In this document: positions 49,948-58,262 of the stretch, in pieces | Position numbering within the stretch: the first letter of the stretch is position 1 | Layout of the letters: the number at the start of each line of letters is the position of its first letter | NCBI RefSeq assembly: GCF_005938385.1 | Contig: NZ_VCRA01000023.1 | Coordinates: 46,420-110,419 of the forward strand | From: Paenibacillus mesophilus | GTDB lineage: Bacteria > Bacillota > Bacilli > Paenibacillales > NBRC-103111 | Direction: 5' to 3' | DNA: 64,000 nt | Notes under the pieces: model-generated | Databases searched by the model: none | Seen by the model: the letters and a program-made list of their open reading frames with translations, nothing else | What the model was told of the DNA's origin: nothing | Position numbers and translations under genes: made by a program

Positions 49948-50826
49948 ATGAGAAAGCAAGGCTGGTGGGGCTTCTGCTTCACCCTACCTTTTGTGCTGCA
50001 GCTGGCCGTATTTTTCTTCTTCCCGTTCGTGTTCTCGTTTTACTTGACGTTTACGAAATGGGATCTGTTCAATCCTCCCGCTTGGGTAGGCTTAAGAAAC
50101 TGGATCCAAATGTTTCAGAACAACGTTTTTTGGCTATCGCTGCGCAACGTTTTTTATTTCGCGCTGTTGTTCGTTCCGCTCCAGACGATTGTGGCTCTGC
50201 TGCTCGCCTACTTGCTCAACCAGCAAATCCGCGGAAAATCGCTGTACCGCATGGTTTACTTTTTGCCGGTCATTACGCCGTGGGTGGCGGGCGGCCTCAT
50301 CTGGCTGTGGATTTATAACAGCGAATTCGGCATTTTGAATTGGGTGTTGAATGGTCTCGGGCTAGACTCTGTCAAGTGGGTGACCAGCGACAAATGGTGG
50401 CTCGTGATCGGCTCGATCGCCGTCGTCAACATATGGAAGGGCGCCGGCTATTCGATGGTGCTGCTGCTCGCGGGCATGCAGAGCATCTCGAAGGAAACGG
50501 TCGAGGCGGCGAGAATGGACGGAGCGAACGGCTGGACCTTTTTCACGAAAATTACGGTTCCGATCGTTTCGCCGATGGTCTATATGACGATGATTTTATC
50601 GACGATCGCGGCATTCCACGCGTTCGACGTCTTTCTCGTCATGCTGGGCGACATTAACGCCGTCCACGACCGCAATATGGTTCCGAACATCCTGATTTAC
50701 CGCGACGCGTTCCTGAACGCGAAGATGGGCACGGCGTCGGCATGGTCGTGGGGATTGTTCGCCGTCATTCTGCTCGTGACGTTGTTCCAGAAAAAGATGG
50801 AGAAGAGGTGGGTCCATTATGAATAA
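49948..50826 (+). CDS. Carbohydrate ABC transporter permease (MalF/UgpA type)
   Basis: A 292-residue inner-membrane protein with six helices (first about residues 10-30, LPFVLQLAVFFFFPFVFSF). The EAA loop reads KETVEAARMDGANGWTFF, with the MDGA core typical of sugar permeases. ATG 49948 is used, with GAGGTG 7-8 bases upstream. Its last eight bases overlap the start of the second permease. Together they form the pore for the sugar bound by the preceding lipoprotein. The ATPase is not in the operon. Confidence 0.92.
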   Translation: MRKQGWWGFCFTLPFVLQLAVFFFFPFVFSFYLTFTKWDLFNPPAWVGLRNWIQMFQNNVFWLSLRNVFYFALLFVPLQTIVALLLAYLLNQQIRGKSLYRMVYFLPVITPWVAGGLIWLWIYNSEFGILNWVLNGLGLDSVKWVTSDKWWLVIGSIAVVNIWKGAGYSMVLLLAGMQSISKETVEAARMDGANGWTFFTKITVPIVSPMVYMTMILSTIAAFHAFDVFLVMLGDINAVHDRNMVPNILIYRDAFLNAKMGTASAWSWGLFAVILLVTLFQKKMEKRWVHYE

Positions 50827-51649
50827 ACCGTCCCGCGGAATGCAGTGGGCCGCCTACATCGTTCTGACCGCCGGCGCGCTGATTATGCTCGTCCCGTTCT
50901 ACCAGATGATCTCGACATCGCTCATGAAGGCGGGCGACGAGCTGACCCTGCCGCCGAAGCTGTATCCGGACCCGGTCATGTGGAGCAACTTTGCCAAAGT
51001 ATGGATCGAGGTCAATTTCGTCCGCTACTCGATGAACAGTCTGTTCGTCACCGTCCTCGATCTGATCGGGACAGTGGCATCCTGCGCGATAGTGGCGTAC
51101 GGCCTCGCCTTCTTCGAATTCCGGGGCCGCAATCTCATCTTCATCGCGATGCTCGGTACGATGATGCTGCCGTCTCAGGTGACGATGATCCCGACGTACT
51201 TCATCTGGAAGGAGCTCGATATGCTGAATTCTTATTATCCGCTCATCCTGCGCAGCTTCTTGGGTACGGCGTTCGGCATATTCCTGCTTCACCAGTTTTT
51301 CAAAACGCTGCCGAGAGAGCTGTACGATGCGGCTTGGGTCGACGGGGCTAATCCTTGGAAAATATTTTACAAAGTCTATTTGCCGCTGACGACTCCGGCT
51401 TTGTCCGCCTTGGCGGTGTTCACGTTCATCAGCTCATGGAACGGGACGCTCGAGCCGCTCATTTATTTGCAGGACAAAAAGCTGTATACGCTGCCGCTCG
51501 GTCTGCTGTTTCTGAAAAACGAAGTGGACAACAAAATGACGCTCATCATGGCCGGATCCGTCATAACCGTTCTGCCGGTCATCATCGTATTCTTGTTTGC
51601 GCAGAGGCATTTCGTTCAAGGTATTGCGTCGACCGGCCTTAAAGGCTGA
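50819..51649 (+). CDS. Carbohydrate ABC transporter permease (MalG/UgpE type)
   Basis: A 276-residue permease with six helices and the EAA loop LYDAAWVDGANPWKIF. It has the MalG-family starts AAYIVLTAGALIMLVPFYQM and SLMKAGDELTLPP. The gene overlaps the first permease by eight bases and has GAGGTGG in front of ATG. It completes the membrane part of the transporter. The stop is 38 bases before the beta-helix gene, likely still the same operon. Confidence 0.92.
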   Translation: MNKPSRGMQWAAYIVLTAGALIMLVPFYQMISTSLMKAGDELTLPPKLYPDPVMWSNFAKVWIEVNFVRYSMNSLFVTVLDLIGTVASCAIVAYGLAFFEFRGRNLIFIAMLGTMMLPSQVTMIPTYFIWKELDMLNSYYPLILRSFLGTAFGIFLLHQFFKTLPRELYDAAWVDGANPWKIFYKVYLPLTTPALSALAVFTFISSWNGTLEPLIYLQDKKLYTLPLGLLFLKNEVDNKMTLIMAGSVITVLPVIIVFLFAQRHFVQGIASTGLKG

Positions 51650-51686
51650 GTAGTCGTAAAATTACATGAATGGGGAGGAAACGGCA

Positions 51687-53570
51687 ATGGAAACGATTAG
51701 CAGAAGGAAATTGTTGGCTTCGATCGGCATCGCAGGGGCGGCACTCGCGGCAGGCGGCCTAGTTAACGCCGGTTCGCAGGTCGCATACGGCAAGACGGAC
51801 GTGACGGACAGCGTATACGGCAGCGACGGAAAGTTGCATTGGAAAGACTTGGAGAAGCTCGACTTCGTAGTGAAAGTAACGCTTGCCGAGCTTAGGGGCG
51901 GAGCGGATATCCGTCCGGAAGACGCTTATTATGTAACGGATGCCGGGATGGAAGGGATTTTCCTTTACGATCAGGCGGATACCGCTACTCCCGACAATAC
52001 CGGTACGGTTGTCGTTACATCCGGGGGAAAACGTTTCAAACGGGTGTACGCGGGTACGGTAAGTTGCTCCTGGTTCGGTGCCAAAGGAGACGGGATTACG
52101 GTGGAGACGCAAGCGCTGCAAAACGCCCTGAACGCGTCGGCCGGCAAAAAGCTGTTCATCCCGAAGCAGCTAAACAGCCATTACTTGACAGGACAATTGT
52201 TCGTTCCGAACGATATCGTGATCGAGCTCGAGCCGGGCACGGTCATCCAGGCAGTCGATACGCTGCTGCGCAGCGCTCCTTATGAACGTCTGATCCGCAT
52301 CAAAAATGTAAAAAATGTTGCAATCATCGGCAACGGGACGACGTTCAGAATGAACAAGGCCGCTTATACGACGGGCGAGCAGGCGCACATTTTCGACATT
52401 AGCGGTTCCGAGAATGTGACGATCGAGCGAGTCAGCGCAAACGACAGCGGCGGCGACGGCTTCTATGTAGGCAACTATGAGGCGGCAACGCCGTATTCCA
52501 AAAACGTCGTGCTTCGCGATTGCATATCGAACAACAATCGCAGGCAAGGCTTATCGGTCATTTCCGTTGACGGATTTCTCGCCGACGGCTGTCGCTTCAC
52601 CAATACGAACGGAACGGCGCCGAAGAGCGGCGTCGACATCGAACCGAACAATAACAGCGGAGCGGATGTGCTGAAAAAAGTCCGGTTCGTCGGCTGCGCG
52701 GCCGAAGGCAATGACGGGCGGGGCTTCCTGATCAGTCTTCACCGGATGACGGCGGCGAACGAGCGGGTCGACATCACGTTCGAGAATTGTGTTACGAAAG
52801 CAAACTCGTTCGGCTCCTCCGTTAATTATGGCGGAGACGGGGCGAGAGCGGTCAAGGGCGAAATCAAATTTATCGACTGCACGGCGGAGAAGGAGCAGTA
52901 CGCCGGCTTCTCTGTACTGTCCAACTCGTCCGAAAGCGTGAAGACGACTTACGTCCGCTGTAAGGCTGTCAACTGCAATACGGTCAATGCACCGAACGAT
53001 GCTTACGGGTACGGCTCCTCCTTTATAATAACGACGGTCCCGCAGCAAGTCAGAGCCTCAATCGGCAACGTCGAATATGTCGGCTGCCAATCGATCGACG
53101 ACAGAGCCGTCCCGCTCATCGTCCGCGGTTTCGCGGCGAAACGCAATGCGGGCGAAATCATCCGGAATGTCCGGTATGAAGATTGTAAAGTGTCAGGCGT
53201 GACGCAAAGCTTGTATTATATCGATCCCGTTACCGAGAATGTGCATGCATCCGGCGTTCCCGAGCCTTCCGTCGCAGCCGCCGCGTCCGGACCGGTCTTG
53301 CCCGGCAGCATCGGACATACGCTGACGAACGCAGGGGCGCCCGGCGATATCGAGCTTGCGCTTCCCCAAGCGAAAGCGGGCTACACATTCCGTTTCTTGG
53401 TGGAACGTCCTCATGCGATCAAATTGCTGCCTCGAGCCGGAGCTTCGATCCTGAAGCCGGCCGGTTCCGGCGCGAACGTCCAGTCATCGAACCCGGGCGA
53501 TTCGATAGCGCTGCGCGGGCGGGCGGACGGCAATTGGGAAATTTCCGGCGTCGTCGGCTCCTGGTATTAA
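51687..53570 (+). CDS. Tat-exported right-handed parallel beta-helix protein
   Basis: A 627-residue secreted protein with twin-arginine signal (TISRRKLLASIGIAGAALAA, residues 3-22). A spacer of about 100 residues leads to a pectate-lyase-like helix at about 130-500 (WFGAKGDGITVETQALQNAL entry motif, VTIERVSANDSGGDGFYVGN, DCISNNNRRQGLSVISVDG). The last 90 residues form a small beta domain. ATG 51687 with GGGGAGGA 7 bases upstream is preferred to ATG 51666. Placed behind a sugar transporter, it probably attacks a polysaccharide and yields the imported sugar. It shares its plan with the protein at 29557. Confidence 0.83.
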   Translation: METISRRKLLASIGIAGAALAAGGLVNAGSQVAYGKTDVTDSVYGSDGKLHWKDLEKLDFVVKVTLAELRGGADIRPEDAYYVTDAGMEGIFLYDQADTATPDNTGTVVVTSGGKRFKRVYAGTVSCSWFGAKGDGITVETQALQNALNASAGKKLFIPKQLNSHYLTGQLFVPNDIVIELEPGTVIQAVDTLLRSAPYERLIRIKNVKNVAIIGNGTTFRMNKAAYTTGEQAHIFDISGSENVTIERVSANDSGGDGFYVGNYEAATPYSKNVVLRDCISNNNRRQGLSVISVDGFLADGCRFTNTNGTAPKSGVDIEPNNNSGADVLKKVRFVGCAAEGNDGRGFLISLHRMTAANERVDITFENCVTKANSFGSSVNYGGDGARAVKGEIKFIDCTAEKEQYAGFSVLSNSSESVKTTYVRCKAVNCNTVNAPNDAYGYGSSFIITTVPQQVRASIGNVEYVGCQSIDDRAVPLIVRGFAAKRNAGEIIRNVRYEDCKVSGVTQSLYYIDPVTENVHASGVPEPSVAAAASGPVLPGSIGHTLTNAGAPGDIELALPQAKAGYTFRFLVERPHAIKLLPRAGASILKPAGSGANVQSSNPGDSIALRGRADGNWEISGVVGSWY

Positions 53571-53615
53571 CTGCGGCATTCGGTCTAATACACAAAGTTA
53601 TTCTTAGTAAATGTC

Positions 53616-53655
53616 AATACGTCAACCTTCTTCCGAGGTTGGCGTATTTGTTTTT
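53616..53655 (+). terminator. Terminator after the beta-helix gene
   Basis: AATACGTCAACC pairs with GGTTGGCGTATT around 9 bases, then TGTTTTT. It closes the transporter operon. Confidence 0.85.
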
Positions 53656-53725
53656 GGCATACCACATATTTTGCATGCTCCTGCAAACAATGATTAGGTA
53701 ACGACATTTTATGGAGGCTTGAAGC

Positions 53726-54874
53726 ATGACACACTTCATTAGCGCCGTCCGTTTTATTGCGGTCTCATCGATTATGCTCGGCGTCCTGCTTGCCGGAAAC
53801 CCGATCGCGGCTGTGGAAGCGGGAGGCGGCGATTCCGTCACATTTACGATTGTGGTCAAGGTGAGTCCGGAAGCTTCGCATGCAACGAGCGAATCGGTGA
53901 CACGCAAAGATTGGGAGCGTTCTTGGAAGGAAGCAAAGTTTGAAGAGCCGGCAACCCCCTCTTTCCCTTATACCGACGTCTATATGGAAATCGCCGAAGG
54001 CGGCGGCAAACGAATGTTTGCGATTAAGGAAGACGGAGTGCTGGTCGAGGCGGGTACGAACTTAACGGTGGCCATGCCTGCGAAAATTCGCCATCAGTGG
54101 CTCGAATATGCGGACTTGCTGCGCGATAAGCACTATGGCGACATGCTTGAATGGGGACAGGCGAAAAGCAGGGTGCCGCTTAAGGGCAAGCTGACCGTGT
54201 TCGATTTGGAGACGGGTCTTTCGTTCCAAGCGCAGCGGCGGGCCGGGAGCCATCATGCGGATGTCCAGCCATTGACGCGCGCCGATACGGCCGTAATGAA
54301 ACAAATATATGGCGGTAAGTGGAGCTGGAAAAGACGCGCCATCCTCGTGCTGTCGGACGATCGGCCGATCGCGGCTTCCATGCACGGAATGCCGCACGGC
54401 GGGGATGGAATTCCGGACAACGGCTTTTCCGGCCATTTCTGCATTCATTTTCTCGGAAGCTCCACGCATCGCTCCGGTCAGGTAGATTTGGCGCACCAGT
54501 TGATGGTTCATAAGGCGGCAGGGAAGCTCCCGGAGCTGCTCGGCCAAGCGTCACCCGAACGGATGGCGGAATCGCTGTTCGAAGCGCTGCACCAGCAGGA
54601 CGGCGCGCTTCTGAGAGCCGCACTTCATGGAGCGTCGGCAGAGACGCAAGAAAAGTTCGAGAAGCTTCTTCGGACCGTGGACGATGTTCGAGTCGCGCCG
54701 TTTAAGCAATCCCCGGACCGTTCCGAGTCCGTTGAGGCGGAAATCCCGGTAAAGGTCACGATTCAAGGGCGGGGCGGCGGATTGCGGGAAGAAACGTTCC
54801 GGCTGCAATTCGTGAGGGAAACGATCCAATCCCCATGGATATTGACGGATGCGGATTCGGGGAAAGGGCGATGA
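53726..54874 (+). CDS. Secreted protein of unknown function with HG-x2-H and GHFCIHF motifs
   Basis: A 382-residue exported protein (signal peptide about residues 1-30, ending AAVEAG). The central domain (about 150-270) carries MHGMPHG (His220, His224) and GHFCIHFLGS (Cys239, His241). A conserved His-Gly followed by a Cys in a beta-rich domain recalls YkuD-type L,D-transpeptidases, but the usual SHGC-x-R motif is not exact, so this is only a suggestion. The rest is mixed alpha/beta (LLGQASPERMAESLFEALHQ). GGAGG lies 8 bases before ATG. It is separated by 3 bases from the next gene, so they form a two-gene unit acting at the cell wall or outside. Confidence 0.7.
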   Translation: MTHFISAVRFIAVSSIMLGVLLAGNPIAAVEAGGGDSVTFTIVVKVSPEASHATSESVTRKDWERSWKEAKFEEPATPSFPYTDVYMEIAEGGGKRMFAIKEDGVLVEAGTNLTVAMPAKIRHQWLEYADLLRDKHYGDMLEWGQAKSRVPLKGKLTVFDLETGLSFQAQRRAGSHHADVQPLTRADTAVMKQIYGGKWSWKRRAILVLSDDRPIAASMHGMPHGGDGIPDNGFSGHFCIHFLGSSTHRSGQVDLAHQLMVHKAAGKLPELLGQASPERMAESLFEALHQQDGALLRAALHGASAETQEKFEKLLRTVDDVRVAPFKQSPDRSESVEAEIPVKVTIQGRGGGLREETFRLQFVRETIQSPWILTDADSGKGR

Positions 54875-54877
54875 TCC

Positions 54878-55705
54878 ATGAACATTCCTAAGCAAATGAA
54901 GGCCGGGGCTCGTATGAGGCGCGCCGCGGCGCAGATCAGTCTTGCTGCGATGCTGACGCTGGCGTTATCCGCGGCCCATGCGTCGGCGGCGGCAGGGGAT
55001 ACGGGCGCAGGTACGAAACGGATCGCGATCGTGATCGACGATCTAGGCAACAATATGGCGGGAACCGAAGAAATCATGTCCGCCCCGTTCCGGCTGACGG
55101 TAGCCGTCATGCCGTTCCTGCCGACAACGAAGCGGGATGCCGAATGGGCGCATCGCGTCGGACACGACGTCATCGTCCATTTGCCGATGGAGCCTTTGCG
55201 GGGCAGGCGGAACTGGCTTGGGCCGGGAGCGATTATGACCGATCTTGCCGACGACGAGATACGCCGCAGAGTCGAAGCCGCAATCGACGAAGTGCCGTAT
55301 GCGGTCGGCGTGAACAACCATATGGGGTCGAAAGTGACCGCAGACGAACGGGTCATGAGGATTGTGCTGGACGTATGCAAGAAGCGCGGGCTCTTTTTTC
55401 TCGACAGCAAAACGCATTACCGCAGCGTCGTATCCCGCATCGGTTCCGAGCTTGGCGTTCCGGTGCTGCAAAACCAGATTTTTCTGGACGATATCGCCAG
55501 CACCGCCCACATCTCCCGGCAGTTCGAGCTGATCCGGAAGCAAGTCGACGAGCAGCGGACTTGCATCGCGATCGGACATGTCGGCATTCCCGGCAAAAAA
55601 ACGGCTGCCGTGCTTATTCAGTCGGCTCCGACCGTGTCCGGCGATACGCAGTTTGTCCGGCTGTCGGAGATGGTCCAGACCGTTTCACAGTCCCGGGGCA
55701 AATAA
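54878..55705 (+). CDS. Divergent polysaccharide deacetylase family protein (YibQ/DUF610)
   Basis: A 275-residue exported protein with signal peptide (about 1-38, ISLAAMLTLALSAAHASAAA). The catalytic domain has IAIVIDDLGNN (metal-binding Asp pair), VAVMPFLPTT, VIVHLPMEPL (His), VGVNNHMGSKVTAD, and FFLDSKTH, all features of the YibQ branch of polysaccharide deacetylases. These remove acetyl groups from extracellular glycans, though few have been tested. It follows the CIH-motif gene after 3 bases. Its end is followed by a half copy of repeat R and a terminator. Confidence 0.87.
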   Translation: MNIPKQMKAGARMRRAAAQISLAAMLTLALSAAHASAAAGDTGAGTKRIAIVIDDLGNNMAGTEEIMSAPFRLTVAVMPFLPTTKRDAEWAHRVGHDVIVHLPMEPLRGRRNWLGPGAIMTDLADDEIRRRVEAAIDEVPYAVGVNNHMGSKVTADERVMRIVLDVCKKRGLFFLDSKTHYRSVVSRIGSELGVPVLQNQIFLDDIASTAHISRQFELIRKQVDEQRTCIAIGHVGIPGKKTAAVLIQSAPTVSGDTQFVRLSEMVQTVSQSRGK

Positions 55706-55711
55706 TCAGCG

Positions 55712-55793
55712 ACAACTCGATTTTAACGGAAGTGGAGCGCATTCCCCAACCTCTTGCCTTCGCCGCTGCATCTTTTTGCACACTTTCTCAACA
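55712..55793. repeat. Truncated half copy of hairpin repeat R
   Basis: The sequence from ATTTTAACGGAAGTGGAG through CCTCTTGCCTTC to CTTTCTCAACA matches the reverse complement of the left arm of the full copy (6977-7065). Only one arm is present, starting near the hairpin apex. Confidence 0.7.
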
Positions 55794-55798
55794 AACTC

Positions 55799-55823
55799 AA
55801 CCTCCCGTATAGGGAGGTTTTTT
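55799..55823 (+). terminator. Terminator after the deacetylase gene
   Basis: AACCTCCC pairs with GGGAGGTT around GTATA, then TTTT. Confidence 0.9.
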
Positions 55824-55836
55824 AGTGAACGGGATG

Positions 55837-56640
55837 TCATCCTTGATCCGGCAATTGAGCTTTGGCCGTTTCTATCGCCCCGCTGATTTGGATCTCCAAA
55901 TTGTACAAATTTTGTTTATGCACGACAACCAGCCGGAAGTCGGCAAGTAGGTTGTCCAAAGTGGCCGACAAAGAATGAGCTTCCCCTTTTTTGACGAGCG
56001 GGGTGAACGCTTTCCAATTATCGGCGAACCGTTTCTTGACGGCTCCCGTCGAGCTTTTTTCCGCTTTGATCGCGGCTTCCAGCGGGTCGATGTCCGCCAT
56101 CGCGGCCCGGACCTTTTTTTGTTTGGCCGTCGCGCTGTCTTTGGCGGTGCGGTAAGCGGCCTCTTTCGCTTTGATTTCCAGCTTGGCCAGCTGCACGAGA
56201 ATTTTCATGCTGTCCGCGCGCATTCGCAGAAACGAAGTCAGCTCCTTGCCCGGCAGCGATTTTGCCGCGGATATTTGTTTGTTCAAGGCGGTGTACGAGT
56301 CCAGAATCGGCTTATACCGTTCCTTCGTTTGCTCCATTTCCGCTTTCAACTTGTCCAGCAGGGCGGAGTCGATTGCCGCGACATCGCGGCGCAAATCGCT
56401 CAGCGCTTCATCGTTCCGACTGCCGGCCGCCTTTGTCCAAACCTCCCAATCTTTGTCCTGCTGCTGCAAGCCGATCAGTTCGGCGTACTGGGCGTCCAAC
56501 CGCGGATCGGAGCCGGCCAGCTTGTCGAAAGCGGTTTTCTGGGAGGCCGATAATTCGTAAGAGGCGGCGTTTGCGGCAGCGGACGCGAAAGCGGCAATCC
56601 AGAATGCCAATAAAACAGCTGTAAGCTTGCGTATGATCAT
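55837..56640 (-). CDS. Secreted helical (coiled-coil) protein of unknown function
   Basis: A 267-residue exported protein with signal peptide (residues 1-25, LTAVLLAFWIAAFASAAANA). The rest is nearly all helix with long charged heptad-like stretches (LLDKLKAEMEQTKERYKPIL, LAKLEIKAKEAAYRTAKDS). No catalytic motif is visible. Such proteins often act as extracellular adaptors or chaperones. GGGAGAAGAAGG precedes the ATG. A promoter and a terminator-bearing leader lie upstream on the same strand, so expression may be controlled by attenuation. Confidence 0.75.
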   Translation of the reverse strand: MIIRKLTAVLLAFWIAAFASAAANAASYELSASQKTAFDKLAGSDPRLDAQYAELIGLQQQDKDWEVWTKAAGSRNDEALSDLRRDVAAIDSALLDKLKAEMEQTKERYKPILDSYTALNKQISAAKSLPGKELTSFLRMRADSMKILVQLAKLEIKAKEAAYRTAKDSATAKQKKVRAAMADIDPLEAAIKAEKSSTGAVKKRFADNWKAFTPLVKKGEAHSLSATLDNLLADFRLVVVHKQNLYNLEIQISGAIETAKAQLPDQG

Positions 56641-56674
56641 CCTTCTTCTCCCCCCGGAGGTTGCGGATTACGAC

Positions 56675-56720
56675 AAAAAAACACCGGCAAGCAAGGCATA
56701 GCTGCCTTACCCGACCGGTG
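56675..56720 (-). terminator. Terminator hairpin in the leader of the helical secreted protein gene
   Basis: On the - strand CACCGG and AAGGCA pair with TGCCTT and CCGGTG, followed by seven T. It lies about 35 bases before the ATG and downstream of the promoter, so it would stop transcription before the gene unless an alternative fold forms. Confidence 0.7.
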
Positions 56721-56758
56721 CTTCCGTCGACACAACCCGTTTTGTTTCCTCCGCTTCC

Positions 56759-56787
56759 AATTTACTCCATTTGGCCGAAGGTGTCAA
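56759..56787 (-). promoter_or_regulatory. Promoter of the helical secreted protein gene
   Basis: On the - strand TTGACA (complement of 56782-56787), 17 bases, TAAATT (complement of 56759-56764). The leader would run about 110 bases to the ATG. Confidence 0.6.
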
Positions 56788-56879
56788 GTCCGAGAGAGCG
56801 GCAGTAGTCTGAAACCTATACCTCCGTCCCGTCCCCGGCATAGCATATGGGGAATCCATCCTTAGAAAGGAGAGGCATT

Positions 56880-57998
56880 GTGAGAATAGCGATTATAGCG
56901 CCCGGCGAAATCCCGGTTCCGCCCCGGGTGGGCGGATCGGTCGAACATTGCATCGCGGAGATCGCCAAGCGGATGGTGGCCTCCCATCAAGTGACGGTGT
57001 ACAGCAGAAGAAGCCCCGGGTATTCATCGGTGACGCGAAAAGGCGGCTTGACCATCGTCCGCGTCCCCAGCGGGAAGGGCGGCCGTTATTTACGCGGCGT
57101 CCTGAGTACGATCGGAGGCAAAACTTTCGACTGGATCCAGATCGACAACCGCCCCTCCTTCATTCCGACGGTTCGCAGAGCGTTTCCCCGTTCGCGGATC
57201 GCCATATTCCTGCATTCCACCACGTTCGTTACGCCTCCCAAGGCATCAAGAGGCAATGGATCCCGTTTGTTGGCCCATGCGAACCTCATCGTAGCTAACA
57301 GCCGATCGCTCGCCGCCTGGCTTCGATCGATGTTTCCGGGTCTGAAACATAAGGTGAGGTATGTGCCGCTAGGGGTGGACCTTACCGAATTCAGAATGCC
57401 TACACAGGGGCAAAAGCAAGCCGTCCGGAATGCATACGGCGCTTCGGGCAAATTCTCGGTGCTCTTTGCGGGGAGGCTCGTTCCGGATAAAGGAGTGCCG
57501 GTGCTCCTAAAAGCTATGGAGCTCGTAAGCCGCTCGGTTCCGGGCGCCAAGTTGTATATCGCCGGAGGAGCGGGAAAGCGAGCCTACGTACGGCGCCTGA
57601 AAGGAATAGCCGCCGCCAGTCGCGTTCCGGTCCGCTTCCTCGGATATGTACCGCGTAAACGCATGACTCAATTGTATTGGCTGGCGGATTGTTTCGTCTG
57701 TCCTTCCCAAGGAAAGGAAGCATTCGGGCTCGTCAACGTGGAAGCGATGGCATCCGGCACGCCGTGTGTTGCTTCTAGCAACGGCGGAATTCGCGAGATC
57801 ATCAGACACGGACGTACCGGACGGCTTGTAGCCCGTTACCGGAGCCCGCATGCTTTCGCCGAACAAATCACGGCTGTCGCCCGCAATCGTAAAATGGCGG
57901 CTGCGATGGCGCTTCGCGCGCGGGAGGACGTGGTTCGCCGCTTCGGCTGGTCGTCGACCGCCGCCAGACTGGCCGGGATTTATCAGGCCAACAGGTAG
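56880..57998 (+). CDS. Glycosyltransferase family 4 protein
   Basis: A 372-residue GT-B glycosyltransferase. The N-terminal Rossmann part has RIAIIAPGEIPVPPRVGGSV and the donor-binding C-terminal part LFAGRLVPDKG, VRFLGYVPRKRM, and the E-x7-E motif EAFGLVNVE (Glu pair). GTG 56880 behind AAAGGAGAGG is chosen; the upstream ATG 56847 lies before the ribosome site. It resembles spore-coat and teichoic-acid type transferases of Bacilli; donor and acceptor are unknown. It stands alone between a divergent gene and the spoIIP pair and might act on the spore surface. Confidence 0.87.
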   Translation: MRIAIIAPGEIPVPPRVGGSVEHCIAEIAKRMVASHQVTVYSRRSPGYSSVTRKGGLTIVRVPSGKGGRYLRGVLSTIGGKTFDWIQIDNRPSFIPTVRRAFPRSRIAIFLHSTTFVTPPKASRGNGSRLLAHANLIVANSRSLAAWLRSMFPGLKHKVRYVPLGVDLTEFRMPTQGQKQAVRNAYGASGKFSVLFAGRLVPDKGVPVLLKAMELVSRSVPGAKLYIAGGAGKRAYVRRLKGIAAASRVPVRFLGYVPRKRMTQLYWLADCFVCPSQGKEAFGLVNVEAMASGTPCVASSNGGIREIIRHGRTGRLVARYRSPHAFAEQITAVARNRKMAAAMALRAREDVVRRFGWSSTAARLAGIYQANR

Positions 57999-58119
57999 GC
58001 TGCTTTTTTTACGAATGCGGATCGTAAGAGGGCTGCGGAATGTCGCGGAGCGGACAATTCGGAATCTTACTTGACCGTATAATAGGTTTCGAGATTCATA
58101 GCACGACGGTTCCTTGAGC

Positions 58120-58181
58120 ACGCACCGGAAGCCGTGATCCGTTACTTACGGGACGCGGCGAACACCGGGTGCGTTTTTTTT
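58120..58181 (+). terminator. Terminator between the glycosyltransferase and spoIIP
   Basis: ACGCACCGG pairs with CCGGGTGCGT, with an inner CCGT/ACGG pair, followed by eight T. The rest of 57999-58262 holds no gene. Confidence 0.85.
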
Positions 58182-58262
58182 GCCGGGAACTGTTCTACCG
58201 GCCGCGAACGTTTCATAGATTTGGTAACAGATAGAGTCGATAGACAACAGGGAGGGATTTCG

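Noticed and set aside
56675..56787. Cyclic di-GMP (GEMM-I) riboswitch before the helical secreted protein gene
   Set aside because: The conserved GCAAA and GGGACGCAAAG segments of that class are missing; only promoter and terminator shape can be supported.
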